Part shown: positions 43,730-52,888 of the stretch, piece by piece | How positions within the stretch are numbered: position 1 is the first letter of the stretch | Layout of the letters: each line of letters starts with the position of its first letter | Source of the DNA: Desulfitibacter sp. BRH_c19 | Lineage (GTDB): Bacteria > Bacillota > DSM-16504 > Desulfitibacterales > Desulfitibacteraceae | Assembly (NCBI GenBank): GCA_001515945.1 | Contig: LOER01000016.1 | Coordinates: 248,001-312,000 of the forward strand | Length of the DNA stretch: 64,000 nucleotides | Reading direction: 5' to 3' | The notes under the pieces: generated by a model | Seen by the model: only the letters and a program-made list of their open reading frames with translations | The model's database searches: none | Told to the model about the DNA's origin: nothing | Program-made: the position numbers and the translations under genes

Positions 43730-45775
43730 TTATCCATATATTTTAGTGAAGTCGATATTCATAAATCTTGTATTTTTAGTAGATAATTCTTGAGCTAATT
43801 CTGGATTATTATCAATAAATTTTTTAACATGCTTGGTGGAAGCCTCTAAAATTCTTCCATCCGATACAATATCTGCTACTTTAAATTCTGGTATTCCATG
43901 CTGTCGTGTACCAAATATCTCACCGGGTCCTCTAAGCTTTAAATCCATTTCCGCAATCTTAAAACCATCATTAGTTTCACACATCACTTTAGTACGATAT
44001 TTGGCATCTTGACCGGTTATTTTACCTAGCAAGAAACAGTAGGACTCATTTTTACTTCTGCTTATTCGTCCCCTTAATTGGTGTAGCTGAGATAGCCCAA
44101 ACCTTTCCACACTTTCTATAATCATTACATTTGCATTTGGAACATTAATACCCACTTCCACAACTGTAGTACTTATCAAAATATCTAAAGTTCCTTCTCT
44201 AAATTCACCCATTATTTCTTCCTTATCATGATGAGGAATTCTACTGTGAACCAACCTTACTGAGTAGGATGCAAATACTTCCTTGAATACCTTTTCCATT
44301 CTAACAGCATTTTCAATATCAAGCTTTTCGCTTTCTTCAATAAGTGGGCAGATAACAAATACCTGCCTTCCCAACTGTATTTGTTTTTTTACAAATTCAT
44401 ATAGTTTTTTCCTATTCTGCTCAGAAACATATTTTGTAATTATCATACCTCTTCCTAACGGTTTTTCATCTATAATTGAAACATCCAAATCCCCGTATAA
44501 TGTTAAAGCAAGAGTTCTTGGAATTGGAGTTGCAGTCATAACTAATACATTTGGAGCTTCTCCTTTTTCCTGTAGCTTCAGTCGTTGGTTAACTCCAAAT
44601 CTATGTTGTTCATCAATAACTACCAATCCAAGGTTATTGTACTTAACGTTTTCTTGAAAAATAGCGTGAGTTCCAATAATAAGATCCTTTTTCCCAGATG
44701 ATATTTCTTCAAGGACTTTTTTCTTTTCTGTTTGAGATATACTTCCTGTTAGCAAGGCAACGCTTATATTCAATTTTTCCATGGATTCGTGAAGGTCCAA
44801 GTAATGCTGTCTTGCTAAAACCTCTGTGGGGGCCATTAAGGCTCCTTGATAACCACTACTGCAACATCCAATAAGAGATAGTGCAGCAATAACCGTTTTC
44901 CCACTACCAACATCACCTTGTAATAGTCTTGCCATGGGTTTAGAGCTTTTCAAGTCATTCTTAATATCTTCCCATACTCTCCTTTGAGCTCCTGTTAGCT
45001 TAAAGGGTAGCTCTTCAAGATAATTGTGTATTGAATATAAATCTCTAATAACCTTCCCCTTTTTTGTGGGGCTTTTTCTCCTGGTTAATACTCCAAATTG
45101 ATAAAAAGCAAATTCTCTATATGCCAAGTATTTTCTTGCTATTTCTTGTTCTTTTACTTTATCCGGAAAATGCATCTTATATATACACCACTGGATTGGA
45201 GATATATTTATATTTTCAATTAGCTCATCCGGCAGGATTTCAGGTAAATCATTTAGATAATTATCCAAACAATATCTGATAAGACCTCTAATAAATCTCT
45301 GGTTTAATCCTTCTGAGGATGGATAAAAAGGTATAATTCCGCCAGAATTTAAATTTTCATTACCATCAACTAGTTCATAGTCATAAACCGACATTTCTAG
45401 TTTGCCAAAATTACTTCTAACTTTACCTGTAACTATTATTTCATTTTCTACCTTGATTTTATCTTTTAAATAGTCTCCCTGATTAAACCAATTAACTGTC
45501 AAATAGGATGCACCATCAAAAATAACTACCTTTAATATATTAAATCTCGGCCTTGGCCTAGAGACCTCACTTTTAACAACATAGCCTTTGGTAGTCTCTA
45601 CTGATCCTGGTAATAATTCATGAAATTTCTTTAAATTAGTCCTATCTTCATATTTTCTAGGAAAATGAAAAAGTAAATCTGCCACAGAACTTATTCCCAT
45701 ATTGTTTAAAATTCTTTTTTTAACTTTACCTACACCTTTGAGGGTATCGATTGAAATTTTAGATAAATTATACAT
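43730..45775 (-). CDS. recG: ATP-dependent DNA helicase RecG
   Basis: Reverses stalled replication forks and remodels branched DNA. The N-terminal wedge (OB-fold) domain starts with LKGVGKVKKRILNNMGI. The helicase core has LQGDVGSGKTVIAALSLIG (Walker A), VVIDEQHRFGVNQR (DEQH), MTATPIPRTLALT and the GLSQLHQLRGRISRSKNESY motif VI. The 681 residues are normal. It follows fakA by six bases and ends at a clear terminator. Confidence 0.97.
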   Translation of the reverse strand: MYNLSKISIDTLKGVGKVKKRILNNMGISSVADLLFHFPRKYEDRTNLKKFHELLPGSVETTKGYVVKSEVSRPRPRFNILKVVIFDGASYLTVNWFNQGDYLKDKIKVENEIIVTGKVRSNFGKLEMSVYDYELVDGNENLNSGGIIPFYPSSEGLNQRFIRGLIRYCLDNYLNDLPEILPDELIENINISPIQWCIYKMHFPDKVKEQEIARKYLAYREFAFYQFGVLTRRKSPTKKGKVIRDLYSIHNYLEELPFKLTGAQRRVWEDIKNDLKSSKPMARLLQGDVGSGKTVIAALSLIGCCSSGYQGALMAPTEVLARQHYLDLHESMEKLNISVALLTGSISQTEKKKVLEEISSGKKDLIIGTHAIFQENVKYNNLGLVVIDEQHRFGVNQRLKLQEKGEAPNVLVMTATPIPRTLALTLYGDLDVSIIDEKPLGRGMIITKYVSEQNRKKLYEFVKKQIQLGRQVFVICPLIEESEKLDIENAVRMEKVFKEVFASYSVRLVHSRIPHHDKEEIMGEFREGTLDILISTTVVEVGINVPNANVMIIESVERFGLSQLHQLRGRISRSKNESYCFLLGKITGQDAKYRTKVMCETNDGFKIAEMDLKLRGPGEIFGTRQHGIPEFKVADIVSDGRILEASTKHVKKFIDNNPELAQELSTKNTRFMNIDFTKIYG

Positions 45776-45781
45776 AATAAT

Positions 45782-47392
45782 CTACTCCGCAGAAATAATA
45801 TAATGATATAGCGGTTGCCCTCCTTGGTACAGTTCAAATTCAACATTAGGATATTTTTTATTAAATTCCTGCTGAAGGGTTTTAGCTTCTTCTTCATCTA
45901 GATCCTTTCCATAAAACACAGTAATTAACTCTGCTTCTTCATTTTCAACCATAGTAGTAAGTAATTGCATGGTTACATCTCTAATACCTTTTCCTGTATG
46001 GATAATATTTCCTTCTAGTATTGCCAGTATATCTCCTTGAGTAATTTCAATATCTCCAAAAACTGTGTTGCGAATGGCATATGTTATTTCGCCTGTCAAA
46101 ATGTTCTTAAAATGTTCCATCATATTATTATAATTTGTTTCTAGATCCTCACCGCTATCATAACCAAGCATAGCAGACATTCCTTGAGGAAAATTTTTTG
46201 TAGGAACAACCATTACCGCTTTTTCTGTTAATTCTGCTGCTTGCTGGGCTGCCATTATGATGTTGCTGTTATTTGGTAATATTAGAATATTACTAGCATT
46301 AATACCATTTATTGCACTAAGTAAATCTTCAGTACTAGGATTCATAGTTTGGCCACCTTCAATAACTATATCAGCACCCATACTTTCGAGAATCTTTTTT
46401 AAGCCTTCTCCAGCTACCACAGCAACCACACCTATTTCCTTAGTTTCGTCATCAATATTTCCATGGTTAGTAAGCTGTCTACTCTGATCCATCATATTTT
46501 CTATTTTTAAATCATGTAATGATCCATATTTTAAGCCAATCTCTAGGATTTTTCCAGGATTGTTGGAATGTATATGGACTTTAAGCAGATTATTATCACC
46601 TACTACGATAGTACTATCACCTAATGATTTAATTTCTTCAAGAACTTCTTTCTCATCTAGTTTCTGACCTTTTATAACACATTCTGTACAATAAATATAA
46701 TCTCCAATATCTTCTACTGCAAGATTAGTTGCAGGTTCATTAATTATCTCCAGTTTAATATCTTCTATATCCTTACCATCAAGGTAATTTGCAATACCTT
46801 GAAGAATTACAAGTAGCCCCTTACCTCCAGCATCTACAACACCAGCCTTGGCAAGTACCGGTAACATTTCCGGTGTTTTTTCTAGTGCCTTTTCACCTGC
46901 TGTAATACCCTTGTTCAATAATGTGGGTATTTCCTTAGTAGAATAACTAGCATCCTTGATTCCTTGTGCAACAGCTTTAGCTACTGTTAGAATAGTTCCT
47001 TCTACTGGCTTTAGTACCGCCTTATAAGCCATCTTTACCGCTTTTTCCGATGCATTGGTGAAATCTTTATAATCAATCACTTTATTGTTTTTTAATTGTC
47101 CAGCAAATCCTCGAAATAATTGGGACAAAATGACACCAGAGTTGCCCCTTGCACCCATTAGTGCACCTTTAGCCATAGCTTGCACCAAAGGTCCAACTTC
47201 ATCACTATCTACAGATTCCATTTCCTTTACAGCACTAGAAACTGTTAAAAACATATTAGTACCTGTATCACCATCTGGAACAGGAAACACATTTAAATAG
47301 TTTATATGCTCTTTATATTTAATTAAATTGGCAAACCCAGCCTTCATACCATCTTTTAGCATTTCTCCATCAATTAAATAGATATGTTGCAA
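45782..47392 (-). CDS. fakA: DAK2/DegV-type fatty acid kinase-like protein (YloV/FakA)
   Basis: A 536-residue protein with an N-terminal Dak2 ATP-binding domain (NVFPVPDGDTGTNMFLTV; GARGNSGVILSQLFRGF), a middle linker domain and a C-terminal domain (GDILAILEGNIIHTG, ELITVFYGKDLDEEEA). In Staphylococcus FakA phosphorylates fatty acids delivered by a FakB protein. A FakB (DegV) gene is not in this window, so that partner is assumed. It follows yloU and precedes recG, the Bacillus order. Confidence 0.9.
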   Translation of the reverse strand: MQHIYLIDGEMLKDGMKAGFANLIKYKEHINYLNVFPVPDGDTGTNMFLTVSSAVKEMESVDSDEVGPLVQAMAKGALMGARGNSGVILSQLFRGFAGQLKNNKVIDYKDFTNASEKAVKMAYKAVLKPVEGTILTVAKAVAQGIKDASYSTKEIPTLLNKGITAGEKALEKTPEMLPVLAKAGVVDAGGKGLLVILQGIANYLDGKDIEDIKLEIINEPATNLAVEDIGDYIYCTECVIKGQKLDEKEVLEEIKSLGDSTIVVGDNNLLKVHIHSNNPGKILEIGLKYGSLHDLKIENMMDQSRQLTNHGNIDDETKEIGVVAVVAGEGLKKILESMGADIVIEGGQTMNPSTEDLLSAINGINASNILILPNNSNIIMAAQQAAELTEKAVMVVPTKNFPQGMSAMLGYDSGEDLETNYNNMMEHFKNILTGEITYAIRNTVFGDIEITQGDILAILEGNIIHTGKGIRDVTMQLLTTMVENEEAELITVFYGKDLDEEEAKTLQQEFNKKYPNVEFELYQGGQPLYHYIISAE

Positions 47393-47404
47393 TATTTTTA
47401 CCCC

Positions 47405-47761
47405 CTATTCCAATACCTTTACTCCATGCACTTTAATGTTAACCTTTTCTACTTTGGCTCCAGTAAAATCCTCAACTGTATAATGAACTTTTTCCATTAC
47501 ATTATGTGCCACTTCAGATATTTTGGTACCATACATTACAATAATGTTTACTTCTAAAATCAGTCGATTTCCATCAACTACTTCAACCCTAATGCCCTTA
47601 CGAGATTCTCTTTTGATTAAATCTGATATTCCTTCACTAATTTTTATTGATGGAATGCCAGCTAATCCATAACATTCAAGGGCTGCTCTACTGGCAATAC
47701 TAGAGATCACATCTGTAGAGATCTCTATTTTACCTTTGTCGGTATTTAACTGAAGACTCAT
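47405..47761 (-). CDS. yloU: Asp23/Gls24 family protein YloU
   Basis: A 118-residue Asp23/Gls24 family protein, soluble and often membrane-associated through partners, linked to envelope stress. VISSIASRAALECYGLAGIP and VVDGNRLILEVNIIVMYGTKI are typical. It is the first gene of the yloU-fakA-recG operon and is divergent from rpmB, the same layout as in Bacillus. Confidence 0.93.
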   Translation of the reverse strand: MSLQLNTDKGKIEISTDVISSIASRAALECYGLAGIPSIKISEGISDLIKRESRKGIRVEVVDGNRLILEVNIIVMYGTKISEVAHNVMEKVHYTVEDFTGAKVEKVNIKVHGVKVLE

Positions 47762-47815
47762 AATTAACCCCCTTAAAGTTAATACTCTTTAGTAACTACA
47801 CATTTACTATCCAAT

Positions 47816-47857
47816 ACTAATGGTAGAAATAAATATATACTTATTTCTATCATTAGT
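47816..47857. other. 17-bp hairpin in the yloU leader
   Basis: ACTAATGGTAGAAATAA pairs with TTATTTCTATCATTAGT (one G-T pair, 8-base loop), 55 bases upstream of yloU. A second, short hairpin adjoins it. No T-run in the direction of yloU; it may be a leader structure or a relic terminator. Confidence 0.5.
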
Positions 47858-47997
47858 TTACTTTGTTATTAAGTAAATTGCCTTAGAAAGTACTTTTAAT
47901 AAAATATACATATGATTTTTATTTTACAATATTTCCACAATAAATACCAATACCCTTCTTAATTAAATATATTTTAATTTTAAAACTGCATAAAAAC

Positions 47998-48026
47998 TTG
48001 TAAACTATAGCATTTTTTGATAAAAT
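47998..48026 (+). promoter_or_regulatory. sigma-A promoter of rpmB
   Basis: TTGTAA (47998-48003), 17-base spacer and TAAAAT (48021-48026) on the plus strand, giving a leader of about 80 bases before the rpmB ATG. Confidence 0.6.
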
Positions 48027-48111
48027 GCTGGAAGGTTGTTTTTTATTAACTAATCTGTATTTTATGGAAGTACTATACAATAAGGTAAACCAGTTTAAGG
48101 AGGTGTTCAAC

Positions 48112-48300
48112 ATGGCCAAGTGTTCAGTTTGTGGAAAAGGTGTTTCCACCGGTCATAAGGTTAGCCACTCTAACATTAAAACAAAAAAACAGTGGAAACC
48201 CAACATTCAAAAGGTAAAAGTCGTTGTTAAAGGCACTACAAAAAGAATTGATGTATGTACTCGTTGCATGCGTTCCGGTAAGATTCAAAGAGCTATCTAG
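48112..48300 (+). CDS. rpmB: 50S ribosomal protein L28, zinc form
   Basis: A 62-residue large-subunit protein. The ATG at 48112 follows AAGGAGGTG, and an open frame further upstream is not coding. CSVCGKGVSTGHKVSHSNIK and CTRCMRSGKIQRA hold two CxxC pairs, the zinc-binding (C+) form. It is the only plus-strand ribosomal gene in the window and ends in a strong terminator. Confidence 0.97.
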   Translation: MAKCSVCGKGVSTGHKVSHSNIKTKKQWKPNIQKVKVVVKGTTKRIDVCTRCMRSGKIQRAI

Positions 48301-48329
48301 CCAATTATGGTATTTTCGTAAATAAAAGT

Positions 48330-48361
48330 AGGTTGAGAGAAAAATCTCTCAACCTTTTTTT
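48330..48361 (+). terminator. Rho-independent terminator of rpmB
   Basis: A perfect 11-bp stem (AGGTTGAGAGA/TCTCTCAACCT) with a 4-base AAAA loop and seven T. On the minus strand the tail is also T-rich, so it probably ends the rib operon too, 30 bases after ribH. Confidence 0.93.
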
Positions 48362-48390
48362 AGTATAACTCAAGTTCGGATAATTGTATG

Positions 48391-48855
48391 TTAACCTATG
48401 TTTTTGATTAGATTAGCCATTTCTATTGCACTAAGAGCAGCTTCCCAGCCCTTGTTACCCGCCTTAGTACCTGCCCTCTCAATAGCCTGTTCTATTGTAT
48501 CAGCTGTGATCACTCCATAAATAACAGGTTTACTAGCATTAAGACCAACTACTGCAACCCCCTTGGTTACTTCACTAGACACATAATTGAAATGTGGCGT
48601 TGCCCCTCTGATAACAGCGCCTAGGCAGATAACACCATCATAGTCTTTTTCAGCCATTTTTTGAGCAACTAGAGGTATTTCAAAGGCTCCTGGAACCCAG
48701 GCAACATCAATATTGTCATTTTTAGCACCATGTCTTATGAGGCAATCCATAGCTCCTGATAAAAGTTTATTTGTAATAAATTCATTAAAACGAGAAATTA
48801 CTATTCCAAACTTTAGTTCTTCAGCCAATAATTTTCCTTCAAACATTTTTCCCAT
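48391..48855 (-). CDS. ribH: 6,7-dimethyl-8-ribityllumazine synthase
   Basis: Joins the RibA-RibD product and dihydroxybutanone phosphate, the penultimate step of riboflavin synthesis. [50 protein letters not shown] (catalytic His) and [15 protein letters not shown] are conserved. The 154 residues are normal. It is the last gene of the ribDEBAH operon, after the structured stretch. Confidence 0.97.
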   Translation of the reverse strand: MGKMFEGKLLAEELKFGIVISRFNEFITNKLLSGAMDCLIRHGAKNDNIDVAWVPGAFEIPLVAQKMAEKDYDGVICLGAVIRGATPHFNYVSSEVTKGVAVVGLNASKPVIYGVITADTIEQAIERAGTKAGNKGWEAALSAIEMANLIKNIG

Positions 48856-48873
48856 TTAATTAAAACCTCCTGT

Positions 48874-49035
48874 AATATTTATCCAAAATATTCTATGTGG
48901 GTTAAGACCCCCTACTTCTAAATAAGGAAAGGTGACACCTGTGAGTAGAACCAAGAATGTTCCCAATTTGGCTAAATCAGGTGGAGTAGAGTCTCCATCT
49001 GATTCCCCGAAGTTCAGCTTTGGCTGAACGAGTTC
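48874..49035 (-). ncRNA. structured RNA candidate between ribBA and ribH
   Basis: A run of hairpins on the minus strand: GTTCAGC/GCTGAAC with a 4-base loop (49029-49012); a two-part stem AATCAG..TGGAG paired with CTCCA..CTGATT (49004-48975); GAAC/GTTC; GGTGTCACC; GGGT/ACCC (48910-48899) and AATATTT/AAATATT next to the ribH ribosome-binding site. GC content is visibly higher than the surroundings. A 64-codon frame spans it but has no usable ribosome-binding site and starts inside ribBA. It looks like a conserved RNA, perhaps of the raiA motif class, but that name is a guess from memory. Confidence 0.5.
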
Positions 49036-50245
49036 ACTTTGATATATCATGTAATAAATGACCTAGCTTCTGCTTTTTGGTTGTAAGATACTTTAAATTT
49101 GATGGGCAAGGTGTGATTTCCAGCGGGACTCTTTCAACCACCTGCAATCCATAACCCTCCAAACCGGCAATCTTCCTAGGATTGTTTGTAAGAAGCCTAA
49201 TCTTCTTTATCCCAACATCGGCTAATATTTGGGCTCCAATCCCATAGTCCCTTAAATCTGCGGGAAAACCTAAAAGCTCATTTGCTTCTACTGTATCCTT
49301 ACCTTCATCTTGCAATTTATATGCCCTTAACTTATTGGTTAAGCCTATACCACGGCCCTCTTGTCTCATATATAAAAGTACACCTTTCCCTTCCTTTTCG
49401 ATCATTTTCATTGCTGTAGCAAGCTGATCACCACAGTCACACCTGCTTGACCCAAAAACATCACCTGTCAGACATTCAGAATGAACCCTAACTAATATAG
49501 GTTCATCACCTTTTACATCACCTTTTACTAGTGCTAGGTGAGAGCCCTTTGCAAAGACATCTTCGTATACTGAAACCACATATTCACCGTATTTAGTTGG
49601 CAGTTTAGTGGTAACTTCCTTCTTGATTAATTTCTCAGTCATTCTTCTATAATTAATTAAATTAGCAATTGTAACTATTTTTAAATCATACTTCTTAGCA
49701 AATTCTATTAACTGGGGAACCCTTGCCATTGTTCCATCGTCACTCATTATTTCACAAATTATAGCTGCTGGATATAGTCCAGCAAGTCTAGCTAAGTCTA
49801 CAGATGCCTCAGTATGCCCTGCCCGCCTTAAGACTCCCCCTTCCCTATATCTTAATGGAAAGATATGTCCAGGTTTGCGTAAATCCTTTGGTTGCGTGTT
49901 ATCCGCAAGTAATTTCTTAATGGTTAGTGCTCTTTCATATGCTGAAATACCAGTAGTAGTATCCCAGGCATCTACAGAAACGGTAAATGCGGTTTCATGA
50001 GCATCAGTATTATGATGTACCATTGGTTGAACATCTAACTCATCAAGTCTTTGGCCAATAATGGGCATACATACTAGACCTTTTCCATTTGAAGCCATGA
50101 AATTAACTGCTTCAGGCGTAACACATTCTGCAGCCATAACAAGGTCGCCTTCATTCTCCCTGTCTTCATCATCAACAACAATCACCATTTTACCGCTTTT
50201 TATATCTTCAATTGCTTCTTCTATCGTATTAAATTTAAATGCCAT
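49034..50245 (-). CDS. ribBA: fused DHBP synthase / GTP cyclohydrolase II
   Basis: Bifunctional enzyme feeding both branches of riboflavin synthesis. The N-terminal half (RibB, about 1-200) has [16 protein letters not shown] and [15 protein letters not shown]. The C-terminal half (RibA, about 205-403) has [19 protein letters not shown] (zinc cysteines) and [10 protein letters not shown]. The 403 residues are normal. Its last codons overlap the start of the structured stretch downstream. Confidence 0.97.
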   Translation of the reverse strand: MAFKFNTIEEAIEDIKSGKMVIVVDDEDRENEGDLVMAAECVTPEAVNFMASNGKGLVCMPIIGQRLDELDVQPMVHHNTDAHETAFTVSVDAWDTTTGISAYERALTIKKLLADNTQPKDLRKPGHIFPLRYREGGVLRRAGHTEASVDLARLAGLYPAAIICEIMSDDGTMARVPQLIEFAKKYDLKIVTIANLINYRRMTEKLIKKEVTTKLPTKYGEYVVSVYEDVFAKGSHLALVKGDVKGDEPILVRVHSECLTGDVFGSSRCDCGDQLATAMKMIEKEGKGVLLYMRQEGRGIGLTNKLRAYKLQDEGKDTVEANELLGFPADLRDYGIGAQILADVGIKKIRLLTNNPRKIAGLEGYGLQVVERVPLEITPCPSNLKYLTTKKQKLGHLLHDISK

Positions 50246-50257
50246 TTTAATTTCCTC

Positions 50258-50902
50258 CTAGATAAATCCATTTTCAAACAATTTTTCATAAGTAACACCA
50301 TTACTTTGATTGTGGCTATTATTTAATAATCTTTCAATATATTTTGCTAACATATCTACTTCTAAGTTGACTGAATCACCAATTTTTTTTAAGCCTAAGG
50401 TGGTCTTTTCCCTTGAATGGGGTATTAAAGAGACACTAAAACTCTTATCATTTACATCTACTATTGTTAAGCTAATACCATCTATGCTTATGGAACCTTT
50501 TTTGATAAGATATTTTAGAATTGCCTTATCTGTTTCAATTTCTATTACCTCTGCTATCTCAAATACAGTTTTCCTAACTATTGTACCAATACCATCCACG
50601 TGGCCGGTTACAAGATGTCCATCAAGTCTCCCATTTAGTCGTAGTGCCCTTTCAAGATTGACAGGATACCCTGGAAGTGAATCTTTTAAATTTGTTTTTT
50701 GAAGAGTTTCCCACATTACCTCCACAGTAAATCTATCAACTCCTTTTTTAACAACTGTCAAGCATACTCCATTTACAGCTATACTGTCACCAATTGAAAC
50801 GTCTTTCAAATTTATTTTCGTAATAATAGTTAATTTTGCTGATTTAGTACCCTTTTCTAAATCCTGCAAAGTTCCTAAATCTTCAATTAAACCTGTGAAC
50901 AT
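50258..50902 (-). CDS. ribE: riboflavin synthase alpha chain
   Basis: Dismutates two lumazine molecules to riboflavin. It has two lumazine-binding repeats: MFTGLIEDLGTL with IGDSIAVNGVCLTVV (about 1-90) and LVTGHVDGIGTI with SISIDGISLTIV (about 95-190). The 214 residues are normal. It lies directly after ribD with no gap beyond one codon. Confidence 0.96.
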   Translation of the reverse strand: MFTGLIEDLGTLQDLEKGTKSAKLTIITKINLKDVSIGDSIAVNGVCLTVVKKGVDRFTVEVMWETLQKTNLKDSLPGYPVNLERALRLNGRLDGHLVTGHVDGIGTIVRKTVFEIAEVIEIETDKAILKYLIKKGSISIDGISLTIVDVNDKSFSVSLIPHSREKTTLGLKKIGDSVNLEVDMLAKYIERLLNNSHNQSNGVTYEKLFENGFI

Positions 50903-51991
50903 CTAAAACAACTCCCTATAACAAGTTACCAACAAATCATTACCAAGAAATCTACATTCTTTCCACTTCATTTTAATGACAGTATCCATTGTTTCAATTC
51001 CTTCTCCACCAACTATGGATACTGCTTCTCTTCCCCCAATAATCTTTGGAGCTATAAACATATAATACTTATCTACAAAGCCTTCTTGGAAAAATGACCA
51101 AATTGTTTCAGATCCACCTTCAACTAAAACACTACTAATTTCCTTTTCTGCTAATTTAGACATCACAAAATTTATACTTAATTTAGTTTCCCCTGTTTGA
51201 CGAATAACCTCTACACCTTTTTCTTCAAGAAAACTTATTTTTTCTTGGTCATCTGCTAATGTGAAAACAATCAAATGGGCTGAAGAGGATGAATCTATTA
51301 TTTTTGAGTCTAACGGAATCTTTAAACTTGAATCTAGTACAATCCTAATGGGATCCGTTTTAGCACATTCTAACCTGCAGTTTAAAGATGGATTATCAGT
51401 TAAAACAGTATTAATACCAACCAAAATAGAATCATACTCATTTCTTAATTGATGTACATATTCCCTAGCTACCGGTCCTGTAATCCATTTTGAATCTCCT
51501 GCTTTAGTTGCTATTTTGCCATCAAGGCTGCCCGCCACTTTGATAGCAACAAATGGTTTTTTGCTTGTAATATATTTTATAAACACTTCATTTAAGATTT
51601 TAGCTTCATCTTCCAAAACACCAGTAACAATTTCAAGACCATTTCCTTGCAATTGTTTTATTCCTCTTCCAGAAACCAGAGGATTAGGATCGTGCATTGC
51701 AATTACTACTTTGGATATCCCAGAACGCAGAATGGCTTCAGTACAAGGAGGGGTCCTGCCATGGTGTGAACAAGGCTCTAAATTGACATATAAAGTGCCA
51801 TTTCTAGCTAATTCCCCTGCTGATTGCAGGCAATGAACCTCAGCATGCGGGCCTCCAGCTTTTTGATGGAAACCCTCTCCTACTATTTGGTCATTATTTA
51901 CAAGTACTGCCCCTACCATTGGATTAGGTGATACAAAACCTTTTCCTTTGGCAGCTAGTTTCAAAGCTCTTTCCATATAAAATTTATCCAA
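50903..51991 (-). CDS. ribD: riboflavin biosynthesis deaminase-reductase
   Basis: Bifunctional enzyme: the N-terminal deaminase domain has the zinc ligands in GGPHAEVHCLQ and VNLEPCSHHGRTPPCTEAI (about residues 45-90), and the C-terminal reductase domain has VAIKVAGSLDGKIAT, GINTVLTDNPSLNCR and VLVEGGSETIWSF. The 362 residues are normal. It is the first gene behind the FMN riboswitch. Confidence 0.96.
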   Translation of the reverse strand: MDKFYMERALKLAAKGKGFVSPNPMVGAVLVNNDQIVGEGFHQKAGGPHAEVHCLQSAGELARNGTLYVNLEPCSHHGRTPPCTEAILRSGISKVVIAMHDPNPLVSGRGIKQLQGNGLEIVTGVLEDEAKILNEVFIKYITSKKPFVAIKVAGSLDGKIATKAGDSKWITGPVAREYVHQLRNEYDSILVGINTVLTDNPSLNCRLECAKTDPIRIVLDSSLKIPLDSKIIDSSSSAHLIVFTLADDQEKISFLEEKGVEVIRQTGETKLSINFVMSKLAEKEISSVLVEGGSETIWSFFQEGFVDKYYMFIAPKIIGGREAVSIVGGEGIETMDTVIKMKWKECRFLGNDLLVTCYRELF

Positions 51992-52018
51992 TAAATCGCC
52001 CCCTATTGCGGGATAATT

Positions 52019-52046
52019 AAAAGCCTATCTCAAGGGATAGGCTTTT
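52019..52046 (-). terminator. riboswitch-controlled terminator before ribD
   Basis: An 11-bp stem (AAAAGCCTATC/GATAGGCTTTT) with a 6-base loop, 27 bases before ribD. On the minus strand the tail is TTTTAATT. GGCTTTATAT just after the FMN aptamer (52073-52064) can pair with ATATAAAAGCC, the 5' side of this terminator, as an antiterminator. Confidence 0.8.
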
Positions 52047-52074
52047 ATATATAACAAAAACACATATAAAGCCC

Positions 52075-52189
52075 CTTCTCCCATCCAGACTATAACTGTC
52101 GGTACCGGAATTTCACCGGATCAACCAAACTTAATTGGTTCACGGACTATACCGCCGGTAGGGAATCTCACCCTGCCCCGAAGGAGTGC
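52075..52189 (-). promoter_or_regulatory. FMN riboswitch (RFN element)
   Basis: The minus strand carries the conserved core: CTTCGGGGCAGGGTG, then ATTCCCTACCGGCGGTATAG, GTGAAATTCCGGTACCGAC and AGTCTGGATGGGAGAAGG. A variable hairpin (ACCAATTAAGTTTGGT) sits in the middle, where RFN elements usually have it. With FMN bound it should favour the terminator at 52019-52046 and switch off ribDEBAH. Confidence 0.96.
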
Positions 52190-52209
52190 TTATTACTAAC
52201 TCTCAAACA

Positions 52210-52238
52210 AGTATAACATAAAGAATTATCTGGCACAA
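52210..52238 (-). promoter_or_regulatory. sigma-A promoter of the rib operon
   Basis: TTGTGC (52238-52233), 17-base spacer and TATACT (52215-52210) on the minus strand. The -35 box lies inside the end of rpe. Transcription would start just ahead of the FMN aptamer. Confidence 0.7.
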
Positions 52239-52888
52239 TTAGATTTTAGACTCTGTACAGCTTCCGATATGTTTTGGGAATTGAAAATATATGATCCAGC
52301 AACCAAAACATCAGCACCAGCCTCTAATATTACTTGAGCATTTTTATCAGAAATTCCACCATCAACTTGGATGTTAAAAGCGTAACCACCTTTTTTCTTC
52401 CATGCTGAGAGGGTTCTTATTTTTTCAAGTGAATTTTCAATAAACTTTTGTCCTCCAAAACCAGGGTTAACAGACATTACTAGAATAAGGTCTACTTCCC
52501 CTAATACATATTGTACTGTTTCTAAAGGAGTGGCTGGATTAAGGGCTACTCCAGCTTTTATACCATAGTCCTTTATGCTTTGTATTAGCCGATGTAAATG
52601 CTTAGTTGTTTCAACATGGACTGTAATTAGATCTGACCCTACTTCCGCAAAGTCTTTAATGTATTTATCTGGTTGTTCTATCATTAGATGACTGTCGAAA
52701 AATAAGGATGAATGCTTTCGTAAACTACTAATCAAGGATGGTCCAAAGGTAATATTCGGTACAAAATGACCATCCATTATATCTAAATGAAGCCAATCTG
52801 CATTAGCCTTTTCCACTAGTTCTACTTGATTTTTCAACATTGAAAAATCTGCAGATAAGATAGATGGTGCTACCATTACGTTTTTCAT
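52226..52888 (-). CDS. rpe: ribulose-phosphate 3-epimerase
   Basis: Interconverts ribulose-5-phosphate and xylulose-5-phosphate in the pentose phosphate pathway. APSILSADFSMLKNQVELVE, LHLDIMDGHFVPNITFGP (metal His and Asp), LVMSVNPGFGGQKFIENS and VDGGISDKNAQVILEAGA are all present. The 220 residues are normal. It overlaps rsgA by one base. The last gene of the prkC-rsgA-rpe run. Confidence 0.97.
   Translation of the reverse strand: MKNVMVAPSILSADFSMLKNQVELVEKANADWLHLDIMDGHFVPNITFGPSLISSLRKHSSLFFDSHLMIEQPDKYIKDFAEVGSDLITVHVETTKHLHRLIQSIKDYGIKAGVALNPATPLETVQYVLGEVDLILVMSVNPGFGGQKFIENSLEKIRTLSAWKKKGGYAFNIQVDGGISDKNAQVILEAGADVLVAGSYIFNSQNISEAVQSLKSNCAR

Larger units (their letters stand above)
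47762..48111. other. 350-base divergent intergenic region
   Basis: No gene recognised. It holds a 17-bp hairpin (47816-47857), a small TTTACTT/AAGTAAA hairpin after it (47857-47877), the rpmB promoter and leader, and a very AT-rich stretch (47880-48000). A yloU promoter must also lie here, but no clear match was found. Confidence 0.6.

Noticed and set aside
48856-49050. 64-codon open frame between ribBA and ribH
   Set aside because: It begins inside ribBA without a convincing ribosome-binding site, and it coincides with strong hairpins. I treat it as an RNA candidate rather than a gene, though a protein is not excluded.
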